A stretch of 11,203 nucleotides of DNA from Candidatus Melainabacteria bacterium (GCA_903970565.1 CAJCJE010000407.1:1-11203); one strand, 5' to 3'; numbered from the stretch's first letter, positions 1 to 6,828 are shown. The notes: a model not told the origin generated them from the letters alone. Program-made: numbers and translations.

Positions 1-632
1 AGCCCGACCCGTGCCTGGAGCGGAGTCGCCGACATGGTTCCCACCAGCGGCAACCACCTGCCGCTGGACAGGATGGACTCGGCCAGTTCCGGCGCGATCA
101 CCGTGGCGGACAAGGGAATGAACCCCGCGCCGAGTCCTTTCGCCAGCGTCACGATGTCCGGTTCCGATCCCGGCGCGTGGTGCGAGCCCAGCGGGAGCCC
201 GGTGCGGCCCAGTCCGGTGAGGTCCTCGTCATGGATGACGAGGACACCGTACTCGTCGCAGATCTCGCGGACCGCCCGCAGATATCCGGCCGGCGGCCGG
301 TATGCGCCCCGGTGGTGCCGTTGACGGTTTCCACCATCACGGCGGCGACGGTCTCCGGGCGGGCGTTGACGATGGCCTCGCGCACGGCCTGCGCGCATTC
401 GGCCCGGCAGAGGGGGAAAGGGCAGTCGAGATGCTGGCCGGGATAGGGCGGATTGAAGGCGGGCCCGATGCCGAAGCTGTCGTCCTCGTGCGGTCGCCGA
501 GAGCGGTGACCGGACAACGCGAGCACGAAGGCGCTGTTGCCGTGATAACCGAGGGACGCCGTCAGTACCTTGTAGCGGCCCTCCTCACCCCGCGACCGTT
601 GCGCCCAGCCGGGCCAACGAGATGGCGCCCTC
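1..632 (-). pseudogene. Class III PLP-dependent aminotransferase remnant (5'-truncated, frameshifted)
   Basis: The minus strand translates to a class III aminotransferase (ornithine/GABA/glutamate-1-semialdehyde aminotransferase superfamily). From about 632 to 303 it reads VEGAISLARL, then GRYKVLTASLGYHGNS, then PETVAAVMVETVNGTTGAH. A frame change near 297-301 follows, and the downstream frame gives PPAGYLRAVREICDEYG, VLVIHDEDLTGLGRTG and DIVTLAKGLGAGFIPLSATV, running off the window edge. VLVIHDED holds the cofactor-binding Asp and TLAKG the Schiff-base Lys, so the catalytic core was once functional. The roughly 100 N-terminal residues of the family, including the start of the GG-x-EAVE helix, are missing. 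Instead the frame is continuous with the GH31 N-terminus at 633-932. A second frame break lies at 585-600, where one G fewer in a GGGG run restores AGEEGRYKVL. The substrate cannot be predicted. The family call is firm. Pseudogene status is likely, but sequencing or assembly error is possible. Confidence 0.8.
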
Positions 633-932
633 CACGGTGAAGTTGCGGTCCAGGATGTCGAAGGTCGGTTCGTTGAGGAAACTGCCGCTCGGCGAGTACT
701 CCAGCCGCACCACCTCGGGAGTGAGCACCTCGAACCGGGCGTCGCCCTCGACCACGGTCGCCTTGCTGGCCGCGCTGCCGTTGGCCATGTTGATGGTGTT
801 CGACAGGTTGACCGGGGACTGGTCGTTGGTCGCGGTCTGCGCCCCGGCCGACCCACCGAGGGCCAGCGAACCGGCCAGCATCAGCACGGCGGCGGTGATC
901 GCGACACGTGGCATCCTGCGGATCGCCGTCAT
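633..932 (-). pseudogene. Secreted GH31 alpha-glucosidase-like N-terminal fragment
   Basis: ATG at 932 is preceded by AGGGAGG (938-944, 5-nt spacer), a strong ribosome binding site. Residues 1-31 form a Sec signal peptide: basic MTAIRRMPR, a hydrophobic core AITAAVLMLAGSLAL, and an AGA/Q cleavage site. After a short Asn/Ser/Ala linker, residues 60-100 contain ARFEVLTPEVVRLEYS and GSFLNEPTFDILDRNF. This resembles the N-terminal beta-sandwich of bacterial GH31 alpha-glucosidases/xylosidases, which begins with VxxTPxxVRxEYS-type strands. The family is normally 600-1000 residues with a catalytic barrel. Here only about 100 residues remain before the sequence turns into aminotransferase near 632. 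Without the barrel no hydrolase activity is expected. The signal peptide call is firm and the GH31 assignment is by pattern recognition. An alternative is that the fusion reflects an assembly misjoin. Confidence 0.65.
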
Positions 933-1029
933 GCCGACCTCCCTGGGCGGTGACCTTCGGTGAACTGATCACCACGATAGCCAGGTCGTTCCCTTCCCCG
1001 CGCTCCCCCGTATTCCGTAACATCGCGTT

Positions 1030-1053
1030 GATCAGGTCAAACGTGACCGGATC
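1030..1053. promoter_or_regulatory. 24-bp near-perfect palindrome, candidate operator upstream of the GH31 fragment
   Basis: The site reads GATCAGGTCA, then AACG, then TGACCGGATC. The two 10-nt arms are complementary at 9 of 10 positions around a 4-nt centre. It lies about 100 bp upstream of the ATG at 932. On the minus strand it contains TTGACC (1035-1040), with TACGGA 15 bp further on (1014-1019), a weak sigma-70-like pair. Further TGACC half-sites follow at about 1060-1073 (TTGACCGTTGACC). The position and symmetry suggest binding of a dimeric repressor that once controlled the glucosidase gene. The regulator family cannot be named. Confidence 0.45.
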
Positions 1054-1169
1054 GAGAATTGACCGTTGACCACGAACGGGAACCGCGAGTCCCGCGCGCA
1101 GCGCGGCCGACCCCTCGGTGCCCCGTTCGGCCCGCTGAGGGCGCAGCCAGGAGACCTACCTGGCCGTGC

Positions 1170-1406
1170 TCATTCCGGTCCCACCCGCAAGGTTAGAACG
1201 GAGAGAACGTCGACCGAACTACAGCGAAAGTGGAATTCGAAACCCTGGGAATCCCGTAGAAACTCGAACGCCATTGTGACACTCGAACCGCGCTCGTCAC
1301 AGTGCACAGAGACCAGGTCGCATTCGCGCAGTTCGGCAAATTCAGCCGGCGAAAGCAGAATCCTGTCTCCGCGCGAGAGCACGGCCAGCCAAACAAACCC
1401 GGTCAT
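1170..1406 (-). CDS. Small hypothetical protein (78 aa), uncertain
   Basis: An ATG-to-TGA open frame with an in-frame TAG just upstream, so the start at 1406 is the only ATG option. The protein begins MTGFVWLAVLSRGDRILLSP and contains a Phe/Glu-rich stretch (MAFEFLRDSQGFEFHFRC). I recognise no family. Third-position GC is only moderate and GC content is well below that of the surrounding genes. No clear ribosome binding site precedes the start. It could be an orphan gene in an acquired segment or a chance ORF in non-coding DNA. Confidence 0.25.
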   Translation of the reverse strand: MTGFVWLAVLSRGDRILLSPAEFAELRECDLVSVHCDERGSSVTMAFEFLRDSQGFEFHFRCSSVDVLSVLTLRVGPE

Positions 1407-1411
1407 GATAC

Positions 1412-1741
1412 GTGACTGTCGCTACTGGTAAACCTGATCTCGACCGAACCGCCCGAGACTGCCACGGACACACGATTCAACTCGCGCTGGTCCACCGATC
1501 GAGACCAGGCACGGCAACTGGCAGCGCGTCAACTCGAAGTCGGAGACGTCCAGGAACTGGAGGTGACACCGGACCCGGTCCAACCCGGATTCGCGCCATT
1601 CGCCAGGAACAATATTCGGAAATTCCAGCAGATCAATCCGAATGATGACCGCCGGACCTCTCCGACCAAGATGTATCGACCGAAGAAATACTTCCTCGAA
1701 CTCGGGATCGGCGAATACAACTCACCGATCTCCGACCGTCC
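1412..1741 (+). other. Lower-GC stretch with a weak open frame, no recognisable gene
   Basis: About 330 bases of visibly A/T-richer sequence than the rest of the window. One plus-strand frame stays open from the TGA ending at about 1413 through this region. It encodes a plausible-looking peptide (ARQLEVGDVQELEV, then FAPFARNNIRKFQQINPNDD, then KMYRPKKYFLELGIGEY). The only usable start is a GTG at 1563 without a ribosome binding site, and the frame then runs on into sequence antisense to the 1870-2679 gene. No homology is recognisable. It may be a decayed gene or spacer DNA. Confidence 0.3.
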
Positions 1742-1797
1742 GACCAGATGGTCAGCTCAACGACGGGTCATCGTCGTAGTGTCCTCGATCCGGACAC
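1742..1797 (-). terminator. Three adjacent small hairpins, candidate terminator region of the 1870-2679 gene
   Basis: Three perfect inverted repeats lie in 56 bases: GACCA-GA-TGGTC (1742-1753), ACGACG-N6-CGTCGT (1760-1777) and GTGTCC-N7-GGACAC (1779-1797). They lie 73-128 nt downstream of the minus-strand stop at 1870. None has a T-tract, as is common for actinobacterial terminators. Each stem is short (5-6 bp), so a role in binding protein or simple chance is also possible. Confidence 0.35.
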
Positions 1798-1869
1798 CCC
1801 GGCAGACCAGGCCCGGTCCTCGATCGCGCACCTGGTCCGGAGCATGGCACACCGACCCGCCGGCCGATG

Positions 1870-2679
1870 TCACCTCGCGATGCGGGCGGCTGCCGGGTGC
1901 GTGTTGTTGGCCACGAGCCATCGCCGCGCGCGCTGTCGCACCGTGCGCATACCCGAGCGTTCGCCGAGGTAGTCGCCTGCCGCGCCGACGACGGGGATCT
2001 GTCCGAGCAGACGGTGGTAGAACCGGCCGCTGGGCCGTCGACCCAGTTCCACGGTGATACCCCGCAGCGAACGACCCAACCGCCACAGCGTGGCGCCGAC
2101 CGCCTTCAACGTCACCGCGCCATGACGTCGCCGGGACTCGTCCAGCTCCTCGGTCAACCGGGCGACGTCGGCGTCCTCCGGTGCCTGGGCGCGACCGTCC
2201 GCCCGGCCGGCGGCCAGTACCGGGTCGATGTCGCGTTCGAAGAGCACCGACGCGATGAGCCGCACGCGCTGCGCCACGTCGGTCACCCCGCATTCGCCCG
2301 CTATCGCGCACAGCACCAGCCCCTGCGAGGCGACGCCGAGGATGTCCCGGACGGGCAACCGGTCAGCGAGCGCGCCGCCGAGACCGGGAATCGCGGTGAC
2401 CAGGGCGGTGAGCCGACCGAATCGGCCGATCCACCAGCTGATCCGCGCTCCGGTGTCCATCGCTTCCCAGGCCGCGGTACCGGGGACTCGCACCGAGGTG
2501 AGCGTGTCGAGCACCCTGGTCCCGATTCCCTGGTCGGTGGACTGCCGCTCGCCACGGTGGCCGCGTGCCTTGAGGCCGAAGGGATCGGACTCGCGCAGCG
2601 CGTCGACGACCGGCGAGCAGGCCCGGACGAACGGGCGCAGCACCGCCACGAGCGCAGCGTCCGAGATCGCTTCCGACAT
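1870..2679 (-). CDS. Hypothetical protein (269 aa) with hydrophobic segments
   Basis: The ATG at 2679 is chosen because GGAGG lies 5 nt upstream (2684-2688); a longer open frame to 2760 has no such signal and would overlap a hairpin. I do not recognise a named family with confidence. Visible features are a hydrophobic stretch at residues 88-130 (FGRLTALVTAIPGLGGALAD, then LGVASQGLVLCAIAGECG), a charged, probably helical region at 160-190, and a second Gly-rich hydrophobic segment at 223-238 (LLGQIPVVGAAGDYLG). The IPVVGAAG motif and the pattern of a hydrophobic helix followed by a recurrent short helix (VTDVAQRVRLIASVLF) faintly recall EcsC-type membrane-associated proteins, but this is only a resemblance. 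The C-terminus is basic (VRQRARRWLVANN). Codon use is typical of the window, so it is a real gene. It lies downstream of the oxidoreductase on the same strand, separated by 115 bp with a hairpin, so co-transcription is uncertain. Confidence 0.75.
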   Translation of the reverse strand: MSEAISDAALVAVLRPFVRACSPVVDALRESDPFGLKARGHRGERQSTDQGIGTRVLDTLTSVRVPGTAAWEAMDTGARISWWIGRFGRLTALVTAIPGLGGALADRLPVRDILGVASQGLVLCAIAGECGVTDVAQRVRLIASVLFERDIDPVLAAGRADGRAQAPEDADVARLTEELDESRRRHGAVTLKAVGATLWRLGRSLRGITVELGRRPSGRFYHRLLGQIPVVGAAGDYLGERSGMRTVRQRARRWLVANNTHPAAARIAR

Positions 2680-2710
2680 GGAAACCTCCGCACTGTCATA
2701 CCGGTCACGC

Positions 2711-2741
2711 GGTGGGGCCGGGGAGACCTCCCCGCGCCACC
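2711..2741 (-). terminator. GC-rich stem-loop between the oxidoreductase and the hypothetical gene
   Basis: Nested complementary arms read GGTGG, GGCC bulge, GGGGAG, AC, CTCCCC, GCG bulge, CCACC. The hairpin sits 54-84 nt past the minus-strand stop at 2795 and 32 nt before the start of the next gene at 2679. It could terminate or attenuate the oxidoreductase transcript, or lie in the 5' leader of the following gene. There is no T-tract. Confidence 0.45.
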
Positions 2742-2794
2742 GTACGGGAGAGGACTCCACGGCGCAGACTCATCGACCGGGCGCGGTGCCGGAG

Positions 2795-3670
2795 CTAGAC
2801 CGACGGGGCGATGAGTTCGTCGGCGACCCATCGCGCGACGGTGGCGGGGTAGGGCGATGGCAGGCCGAGGACGAAGTGCTGGAAGCCGGCGTCGATCGCC
2901 TCGCGGATCGCGTCCCGGGTCGTGCCGGGCCGGTCGTAGGAGACCGACAGGTGGATCGAGCGGATGATCGAGGCGGGATCGCGACCGATCTCGGTGCAGT
3001 AGCGGTCCAGCAGCGCGCTGCGACTGATGACGTCCTCGATGTCGCCACCGGGGATGTTCCACAGGTCGGCGTGCTCGGCGACCACCCGCAGCGTCGCGGT
3101 CGCCCGGCCACCGATCAGGATGGGCGGATGGGGCCGCTGCACCGGTTTGGGATTGCCGAAGGCTCCGGTGAGCTGGACGTAGGTGCCGTTGAAGTCGAAC
3201 GGTTCGGTCTCGGTCCACAGTCGCCGGATCACCGTGCACGCTTCGGCGAGGCTGCCCACGGCATTCGCGGCGTCATGGAAGGGCAGACCGTACATTTCGT
3301 ACTCGCGCGAGGCCGTCGGGAGACTGGGTCGCGAGCCGGCGCCGATACCGAAGTCGAGCCGGCCACCGGAGACGACGTCGACGGTCGTGGCGATCTTGGC
3401 CAGCAGCGCGGGCGGCCGGATACGGTTACTGGTCACGAGCAGACCCAGCCGCAGTCGTCGGGTCTGCCCGGCGAGGGCGGCGAGCAGCGTCCAGCCTTCG
3501 TAGATCGGTCCGTTCGGGTCGCCGAAGATCGGCCTGAGGTGATCGAACAGCCAGGCGTGCTCGATCTCCGGGATGGTGTCCGCCTCGCGCCAGACCCGCA
3601 GGATGTCCTGATAATCGACCTGCGACGGGGCGGTCGCGATCCCGAAACTGGGCAGGGAGGGGTGTGACAT
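2795..3670 (-). CDS. Luciferase-like (LLM class) flavin/F420-dependent oxidoreductase
   Basis: A 291-residue protein of the bacterial luciferase-like superfamily, single-domain TIM-barrel oxidoreductases that in actinomycetes mostly use coenzyme F420 and otherwise FMN. Diagnostic segments in order are FGIATAP (9-15), the WLFDHL active-site strand (40-45), LAGQTRRLRLGLLVTSN (66-82), the SGGRLDFGIGAG loop (101-112), a W-x-E-x-E-PFDFNGTYVQL segment (152-167), PHPPILIGG (180-188) and ADLWN (201-205). The length is normal for the family and no frame break is seen. The ATG at 3670 is preferred because the conserved strand starts at once and AAGGA lies about 11 nt upstream. The open frame extends to a GTG at 3826, but that extension looks non-coding. 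The physiological substrate is unknown. Expression is probably repressor-controlled, since a strong promoter with two TetR-type palindromes lies directly upstream (3811-3860). F420 versus FMN use is inferred from the group only. Confidence 0.88.
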   Translation of the reverse strand: MSHPSLPSFGIATAPSQVDYQDILRVWREADTIPEIEHAWLFDHLRPIFGDPNGPIYEGWTLLAALAGQTRRLRLGLLVTSNRIRPPALLAKIATTVDVVSGGRLDFGIGAGSRPSLPTASREYEMYGLPFHDAANAVGSLAEACTVIRRLWTETEPFDFNGTYVQLTGAFGNPKPVQRPHPPILIGGRATATLRVVAEHADLWNIPGGDIEDVISRSALLDRYCTEIGRDPASIIRSIHLSVSYDRPGTTRDAIREAIDAGFQHFVLGLPSPYPATVARWVADELIAPSV

Positions 3671-3810
3671 GGGGTTGGTGGTCCTTTCGACACAGGGGGG
3701 GCGGACGCTCCGGTTGGGACGGGGGTGGGAACGTGCTCGCCTTCGCGGGCACGGCGAGTCCACGATGCGCGAACTGGTGCCGGCTCGCCCGTTCCGAACT
3801 CCGAAACAAG

Positions 3811-3827
3811 CGGATCGTCGTTCCACT
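3811..3827. promoter_or_regulatory. TetR-type operator candidate, copy 2 (near the transcription start)
   Basis: CGGATCGTCGTTCCACT matches copy 1 at 15 of 17 positions and has the same dyad, with flanking AAG and CTA extending the symmetry. It is placed 27 bp from copy 1, just downstream of the -10 box. Paired sites suggest cooperative binding of two dimers. No TetR gene is visible next to it. Confidence 0.55.
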
Positions 3828-3831
3828 AATC

Positions 3832-3860
3832 AACATACGGAGCGTCGTTCCGCTTGTCAA
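3832..3860 (-). promoter_or_regulatory. Consensus-like sigma-70 promoter for the LLM oxidoreductase
   Basis: On the minus strand, TTGACA (3855-3860) is separated by exactly 17 bp from TATGTT (3832-3837), a near-consensus vegetative promoter. The predicted transcription start is near 3825, giving a leader of about 155 nt to the ATG at 3670. The spacer is filled by a palindromic operator candidate. Confidence 0.7.
3838..3854. promoter_or_regulatory. TetR-type operator candidate, copy 1 (within promoter spacer)
   Basis: CGGAGCGTCGTTCCGCT contains the dyad GGA-N-CG-N-CG-N-TCC (CGGA and TCCG arms). GGAACG/CGTTCC half-sites like these are common in TetR/AcrR operators. It exactly occupies the space between the -35 and -10 boxes, so a bound dimer would block RNA polymerase. 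A second copy lies at 3811-3827. Confidence 0.6.
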
Positions 3861-4296
3861 GCGGGGCGTCTCCTCGGCGCGCCTTCGATCACGGCACGGC
3901 GTTCGCCGCGCACGGCGAGGTCCTTCATCGAGGTGCGGGAGATCCACCACGTGGCGCAGGCCGGTGCGCGCGCCGTTTCCCGCCGCCGCGGACCGCTGGC
4001 CGAATGAATACGAACACGGTGGTGTCGTCAATCGCGCCGCAGATCCTGTTACGTGATAATGCGATTGCCGATCGGTGCGTCTTGTTCGCGATCAGACGCC
4101 GGCGACAGCCGTAGAGTTCTCGTCTCACACTCAGCGGCCGAATACCTCGGTGTCCGGCCGCGGCGATGTACCCGGACAGAGTAACGAAACTCCCGCAATG
4201 GACCAGCGCCGTCCGCCCTCGACTACCCGAAGAACGCCGGATCGGCTGTCTCACCCATCTGCGGAGTCGCCTCGGTACATTCTCTTGGGCGACTGG
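3861..4296. other. Intergenic region without a recognisable gene; contains one dyad
   Basis: Between the oxidoreductase promoter and the 2-MIB promoter no frame shows a recognisable protein, although this is where a divergent repressor gene might be expected. A perfect dyad GCGTCT-N11-AGACGC is at 4077-4099. A GATAAT hexamer at 4055-4060 lacks a convincing -35 partner. The stretch may hold control sequences for the flanking divergent genes or the residue of a lost gene. Confidence 0.5.
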
Positions 4297-4323
4297 TTGA
4301 CGCGACGCGCTCGGTGCTAACTT
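4297..4323 (+). promoter_or_regulatory. Candidate promoter and direct-repeat operator for the 2-MIB operon
   Basis: TTGACG (4297-4302) and TAACTT (4318-4323) form a sigma-70-like pair with a rather short 15-bp spacer, 138 nt upstream of the GTG at 4461. The -10 box lies between two TCGGTGC heptamers (4311-4317 and 4323-4329) spaced by 12 bp, which sit inside a CTCGG/CCGAG dyad (4310-4333). A second direct repeat, GGTATTC, occurs at 4338-4344 and 4375-4381. The repeats could bind a regulator, but none is identified. Confidence 0.45.
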
Positions 4324-4460
4324 CGGTGCCGAGCAGCGGTATTCGAAAAAGCGATCACCGCCGAAGCCCGGTCAGGTATTCATTTTTCTATTCAGCGCTA
4401 TCACCTAATTGATTGGCTCACGTCCAGATTCCGGATCTGTATCGACGAAAGGGGCGGCAC

Positions 4461-5864
4461 GTGTCGATCGACGCGACGTCGACACCGGCGCAGGAGGACA
4501 GCCAGCTCAGTCTGGGTACCGGCGCGGCACGGAACCTGGCCACCACTACCAAGTCCGAACCGCAGATGCAGGGCATCAGCTCGCGATGGCTGCTGCGAAC
4601 ACTGCCCTGGGTGGAGGCCTCCGGCGGCACCTACCGGGTCAACCGACGCCTGGTGTACTCGGTCGGCCGGGGCCGGGCGAGTTTCCAGTGGACCGGGGCG
4701 CGGGTACGGGTCATTCCGCCGAGCCTGGGTGAAATGCCGGCGCTGCGGGGTTTCACCGACGAGGTGGTGCTGGCGGAGTTGGCCGACAGCTTCACGCAAC
4801 GCGACGTCGAGCGGGGTGAGGTGCTGGTCGAGACGGGTCGTCCGGTCGAGGAGTTGTTCCTGATCGCCCACGGCAAGGTCACCAGGACCGGTACGGGCAA
4901 GTACGGCGAGACCGCCCGGATCGGCGTGGTGGCCGAGGGCGAACAACTCGGTGACGAGGCGCTGCTGCGGCCGGACCCGACCTGGGGCTACACCGCGACC
5001 GCAGCCACCGCCGGCACCGTCCTCACTCTGCGGGCGGCGGATTTCCAGCGGCTGCTGGACCGGTCCGAGGCGTTGCGCACGCAGATCCAGCGGTATGTGG
5101 CCAACGGCCGGAAACCGGTGAACCGCAAGGGTGAGTCCGAGATCGCCCTGATGTCCGGCCATGCGGGCGAGTCCGAACTCGCCGGCACGTTCGTCGACTA
5201 CGAGACGACTCCGCGCGAGTACGAACTCAGCGTCGCGCAGACCGTGCTCCGGGTGCACACCAGGGTCGCCGACCTCTACAACGAGCCGATGGACCAGACA
5301 AAGCACCAGCTGCGGCTGACCATCCAGGCGCTGCGGGAGCGCCAGGAACACGAGTTGGTCAACAACCGTGACTTCGGCCTGCTGCCCAACGCGGCCACCG
5401 AACAGCGCATCCAGACCCACAGCGGCCCACCCACGCCCGACGACCTCGACGCGCTGCTGTGTATGCGACGCGGCACCCGCATGTTCCTCGCGCATCCACG
5501 GGCGATCGCCGCGTTCGGCCGGGAGTGCAACCGCCGAGGGCTCTACCCGCACAGCGTCCAGGTCGAGGGCCGCCCGGTACCGGGTTGGCGCGGGGTGCCG
5601 ATCCTGCCCTGCGACAAGGTTCCGATCACCGAGCGCGGCAGCACCGCGATCCTGGCCATGCGGACCGGCGAGGACGACCAGGGCGTGATCGGCCTGCGCC
5701 AGACCAACCTCCCCGACGAGTACGAGCCCGGCCTCAACGTGCGGCTGATGGACGTCAGCGAGAAGGCGATCAGTTCCTACCTGGTCAGCACCTACTACTC
5801 GGCCGCGGTCCTCGTGCCGGACGCACTCGGCGTCCTGGAGAACGTCGAGGTCGACCGCACGTGA
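4461..5864 (+). CDS. Family 2B encapsulin shell protein with cyclic-nucleotide-binding-like domain (2-MIB operon)
   Basis: A 467-residue protein of the EshA/SCO7699-like group, now classed as family 2B encapsulins: HK97-phage-fold proteins that self-assemble into nanocompartments and carry a Crp/Fnr-type nucleotide-binding domain. GTG 4461 is chosen because AAAGGGG lies 6 nt upstream and the protein then starts [11 protein letters not shown]; a TTG at 4413 lacks a ribosome binding site. Residues 1-45 are an extended N-arm. Residues 46-90 begin the shell fold ([20 protein letters not shown], then RRLVYSVG). Residues about 95-215 are the CNB-like domain ([20 protein letters not shown], then [16 protein letters not shown]). 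Residues 225-467 complete the shell fold ([73 protein letters not shown]). It is first in the operon, 79 nt before the methyltransferase. In this class the cargo is the 2-MIB synthase. The canonical phosphate-binding Arg of the cassette is not evident, so nucleotide binding is uncertain. Confidence 0.92.
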   Translation: MSIDATSTPAQEDSQLSLGTGAARNLATTTKSEPQMQGISSRWLLRTLPWVEASGGTYRVNRRLVYSVGRGRASFQWTGARVRVIPPSLGEMPALRGFTDEVVLAELADSFTQRDVERGEVLVETGRPVEELFLIAHGKVTRTGTGKYGETARIGVVAEGEQLGDEALLRPDPTWGYTATAATAGTVLTLRAADFQRLLDRSEALRTQIQRYVANGRKPVNRKGESEIALMSGHAGESELAGTFVDYETTPREYELSVAQTVLRVHTRVADLYNEPMDQTKHQLRLTIQALRERQEHELVNNRDFGLLPNAATEQRIQTHSGPPTPDDLDALLCMRRGTRMFLAHPRAIAAFGRECNRRGLYPHSVQVEGRPVPGWRGVPILPCDKVPITERGSTAILAMRTGEDDQGVIGLRQTNLPDEYEPGLNVRLMDVSEKAISSYLVSTYYSAAVLVPDALGVLENVEVDRT

Positions 5865-5943
5865 CCGCGGTCAGCGCCACCCCACGAGCCGACCAGTTCC
5901 AACGGCACCACCGCAGTACGAGCGAACGAAGGGAACCACATCT

Positions 5944-6828
5944 GTGACCACGACCAGTTCCGCCTCCGCCAAGCCTTCCGCCAACGCCGCTGACAACGTC
6001 CTTCGCACCGACTACCAGCGCTCCGTCGCCTCGTACTGGAACAAGGAGAAGGACCCGGTCAACCTGCGCCTGGGTGACGTCGACGGCCTCTACCACCACC
6101 ACTATGGGATCGGCGAGGTCGACCTGTCGGTTCTCGACGGTCCCGAGGCATCCAGGAACGAGCGGATCATCGCCGAGATGCACCGGCTGGAGACCGCACA
6201 GGCCGAGGTGCTGCTCGACCATCTCGGCGACATCGGGCCGCGGGACCGGCTGCTGGACGCCGGGTGCGGCCGGGGCGGCACCAGCATCATGGCCAACCAG
6301 CGCTTCGGCTGTCAGGTCGACGGGGTGTCGATCTCCGAGCAGCAGGTCGAGTTCGCCAACAACCAGGCGGTGCTGCGGGGCGTGCACGACAAGGTGCGGT
6401 ACCACTTCCGCAACATGCTGGACACCGGTTTCGAGACCGGTTCGCGCCGGGGCATCTGGAACAACGAGAGCACCATGTACGTGGACCTGTTCGAACTGTT
6501 CGCCGAGCACTCCCGACAACTGGAGTTCGGTGGCCGCTACGTCACCATCACCGGCTGCTACAACGACGTGACCGGCGGCCGTTCGCGGGCGGTCAGCCAG
6601 ATCGACCAGCACTACACCTGCAACATCCATCCGCGCAGCCAGTACTTCAAAGCCATGCAGGCCAACAACCTCGTCCCGATCAGCGTCGTCGACCTGACCG
6701 CCCAGACCATCCCGTACTGGGAACTGCGGGCCCGCTCGTCGGTGGCCACCGGGATCGAGAGCCCGTTCCTGACCGCCTATCGCGAGGGCAGCTTCCACTA
6801 CCTGCTCATCGCCGCCGACCGCGTCTGA
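5944..6828 (+). CDS. gppmt: Geranyl diphosphate 2-C-methyltransferase
   Basis: A 294-residue class I SAM-dependent methyltransferase that methylates C2 of geranyl diphosphate to give (E)-2-methyl-GPP, the committed step to 2-methylisoborneol. The GTG at 5944 has GAAGGGA 9 nt upstream. Residues 1-20 are a Ser/Ala-rich, probably flexible tail. Typical family sequence then begins with LRTDYQRSVASYWN (20-33) and DGLYHHHYGIGEVDLSVL (47-64). SAM motif I is LLDAGCGRGG (103-112), followed by the acidic strand VDGVSIS (125-131). The NNEST motif (173-177) carries the active-site Glu, and CNIHPRSQYFKAM (226-238) and PYWELRARSSVATG (257-270) complete the substrate pocket. The length matches the Streptomyces coelicolor enzyme family. 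The stop is 27 nt before the synthase start, so the two are translated from one message. The family call is very firm because of the operon partners and motifs. Confidence 0.95.
   Translation: MTTTSSASAKPSANAADNVLRTDYQRSVASYWNKEKDPVNLRLGDVDGLYHHHYGIGEVDLSVLDGPEASRNERIIAEMHRLETAQAEVLLDHLGDIGPRDRLLDAGCGRGGTSIMANQRFGCQVDGVSISEQQVEFANNQAVLRGVHDKVRYHFRNMLDTGFETGSRRGIWNNESTMYVDLFELFAEHSRQLEFGGRYVTITGCYNDVTGGRSRAVSQIDQHYTCNIHPRSQYFKAMQANNLVPISVVDLTAQTIPYWELRARSSVATGIESPFLTAYREGSFHYLLIAADRV

Noticed and set aside
2228..3667. 479-codon plus-strand open frame across the oxidoreductase region
   Set aside because: Its translation is low-complexity Arg/Gly/Asp-rich and spans two real minus-strand genes and their spacer, so it is an antisense shadow.
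3671..3826. N-terminal extension of the oxidoreductase from a GTG at 3826, possibly leaderless
   Set aside because: The 52 extra residues are Arg/Pro/Ser-rich and unlike the family, which begins at once with the conserved FGI strand. The GTG lies at the predicted transcription start, so leaderless translation cannot be fully excluded.
4413..4460. TTG start for the encapsulin protein
   Set aside because: No ribosome binding site precedes it, whereas GTG 4461 has AAAGGGG at good spacing and yields the N-terminus usual for this group.
4401..5552. 383-codon minus-strand open frame opposite the encapsulin gene
   Set aside because: Antisense shadow rich in His/Gln/Arg with no recognisable domain, while the plus-strand protein is a clear family member.
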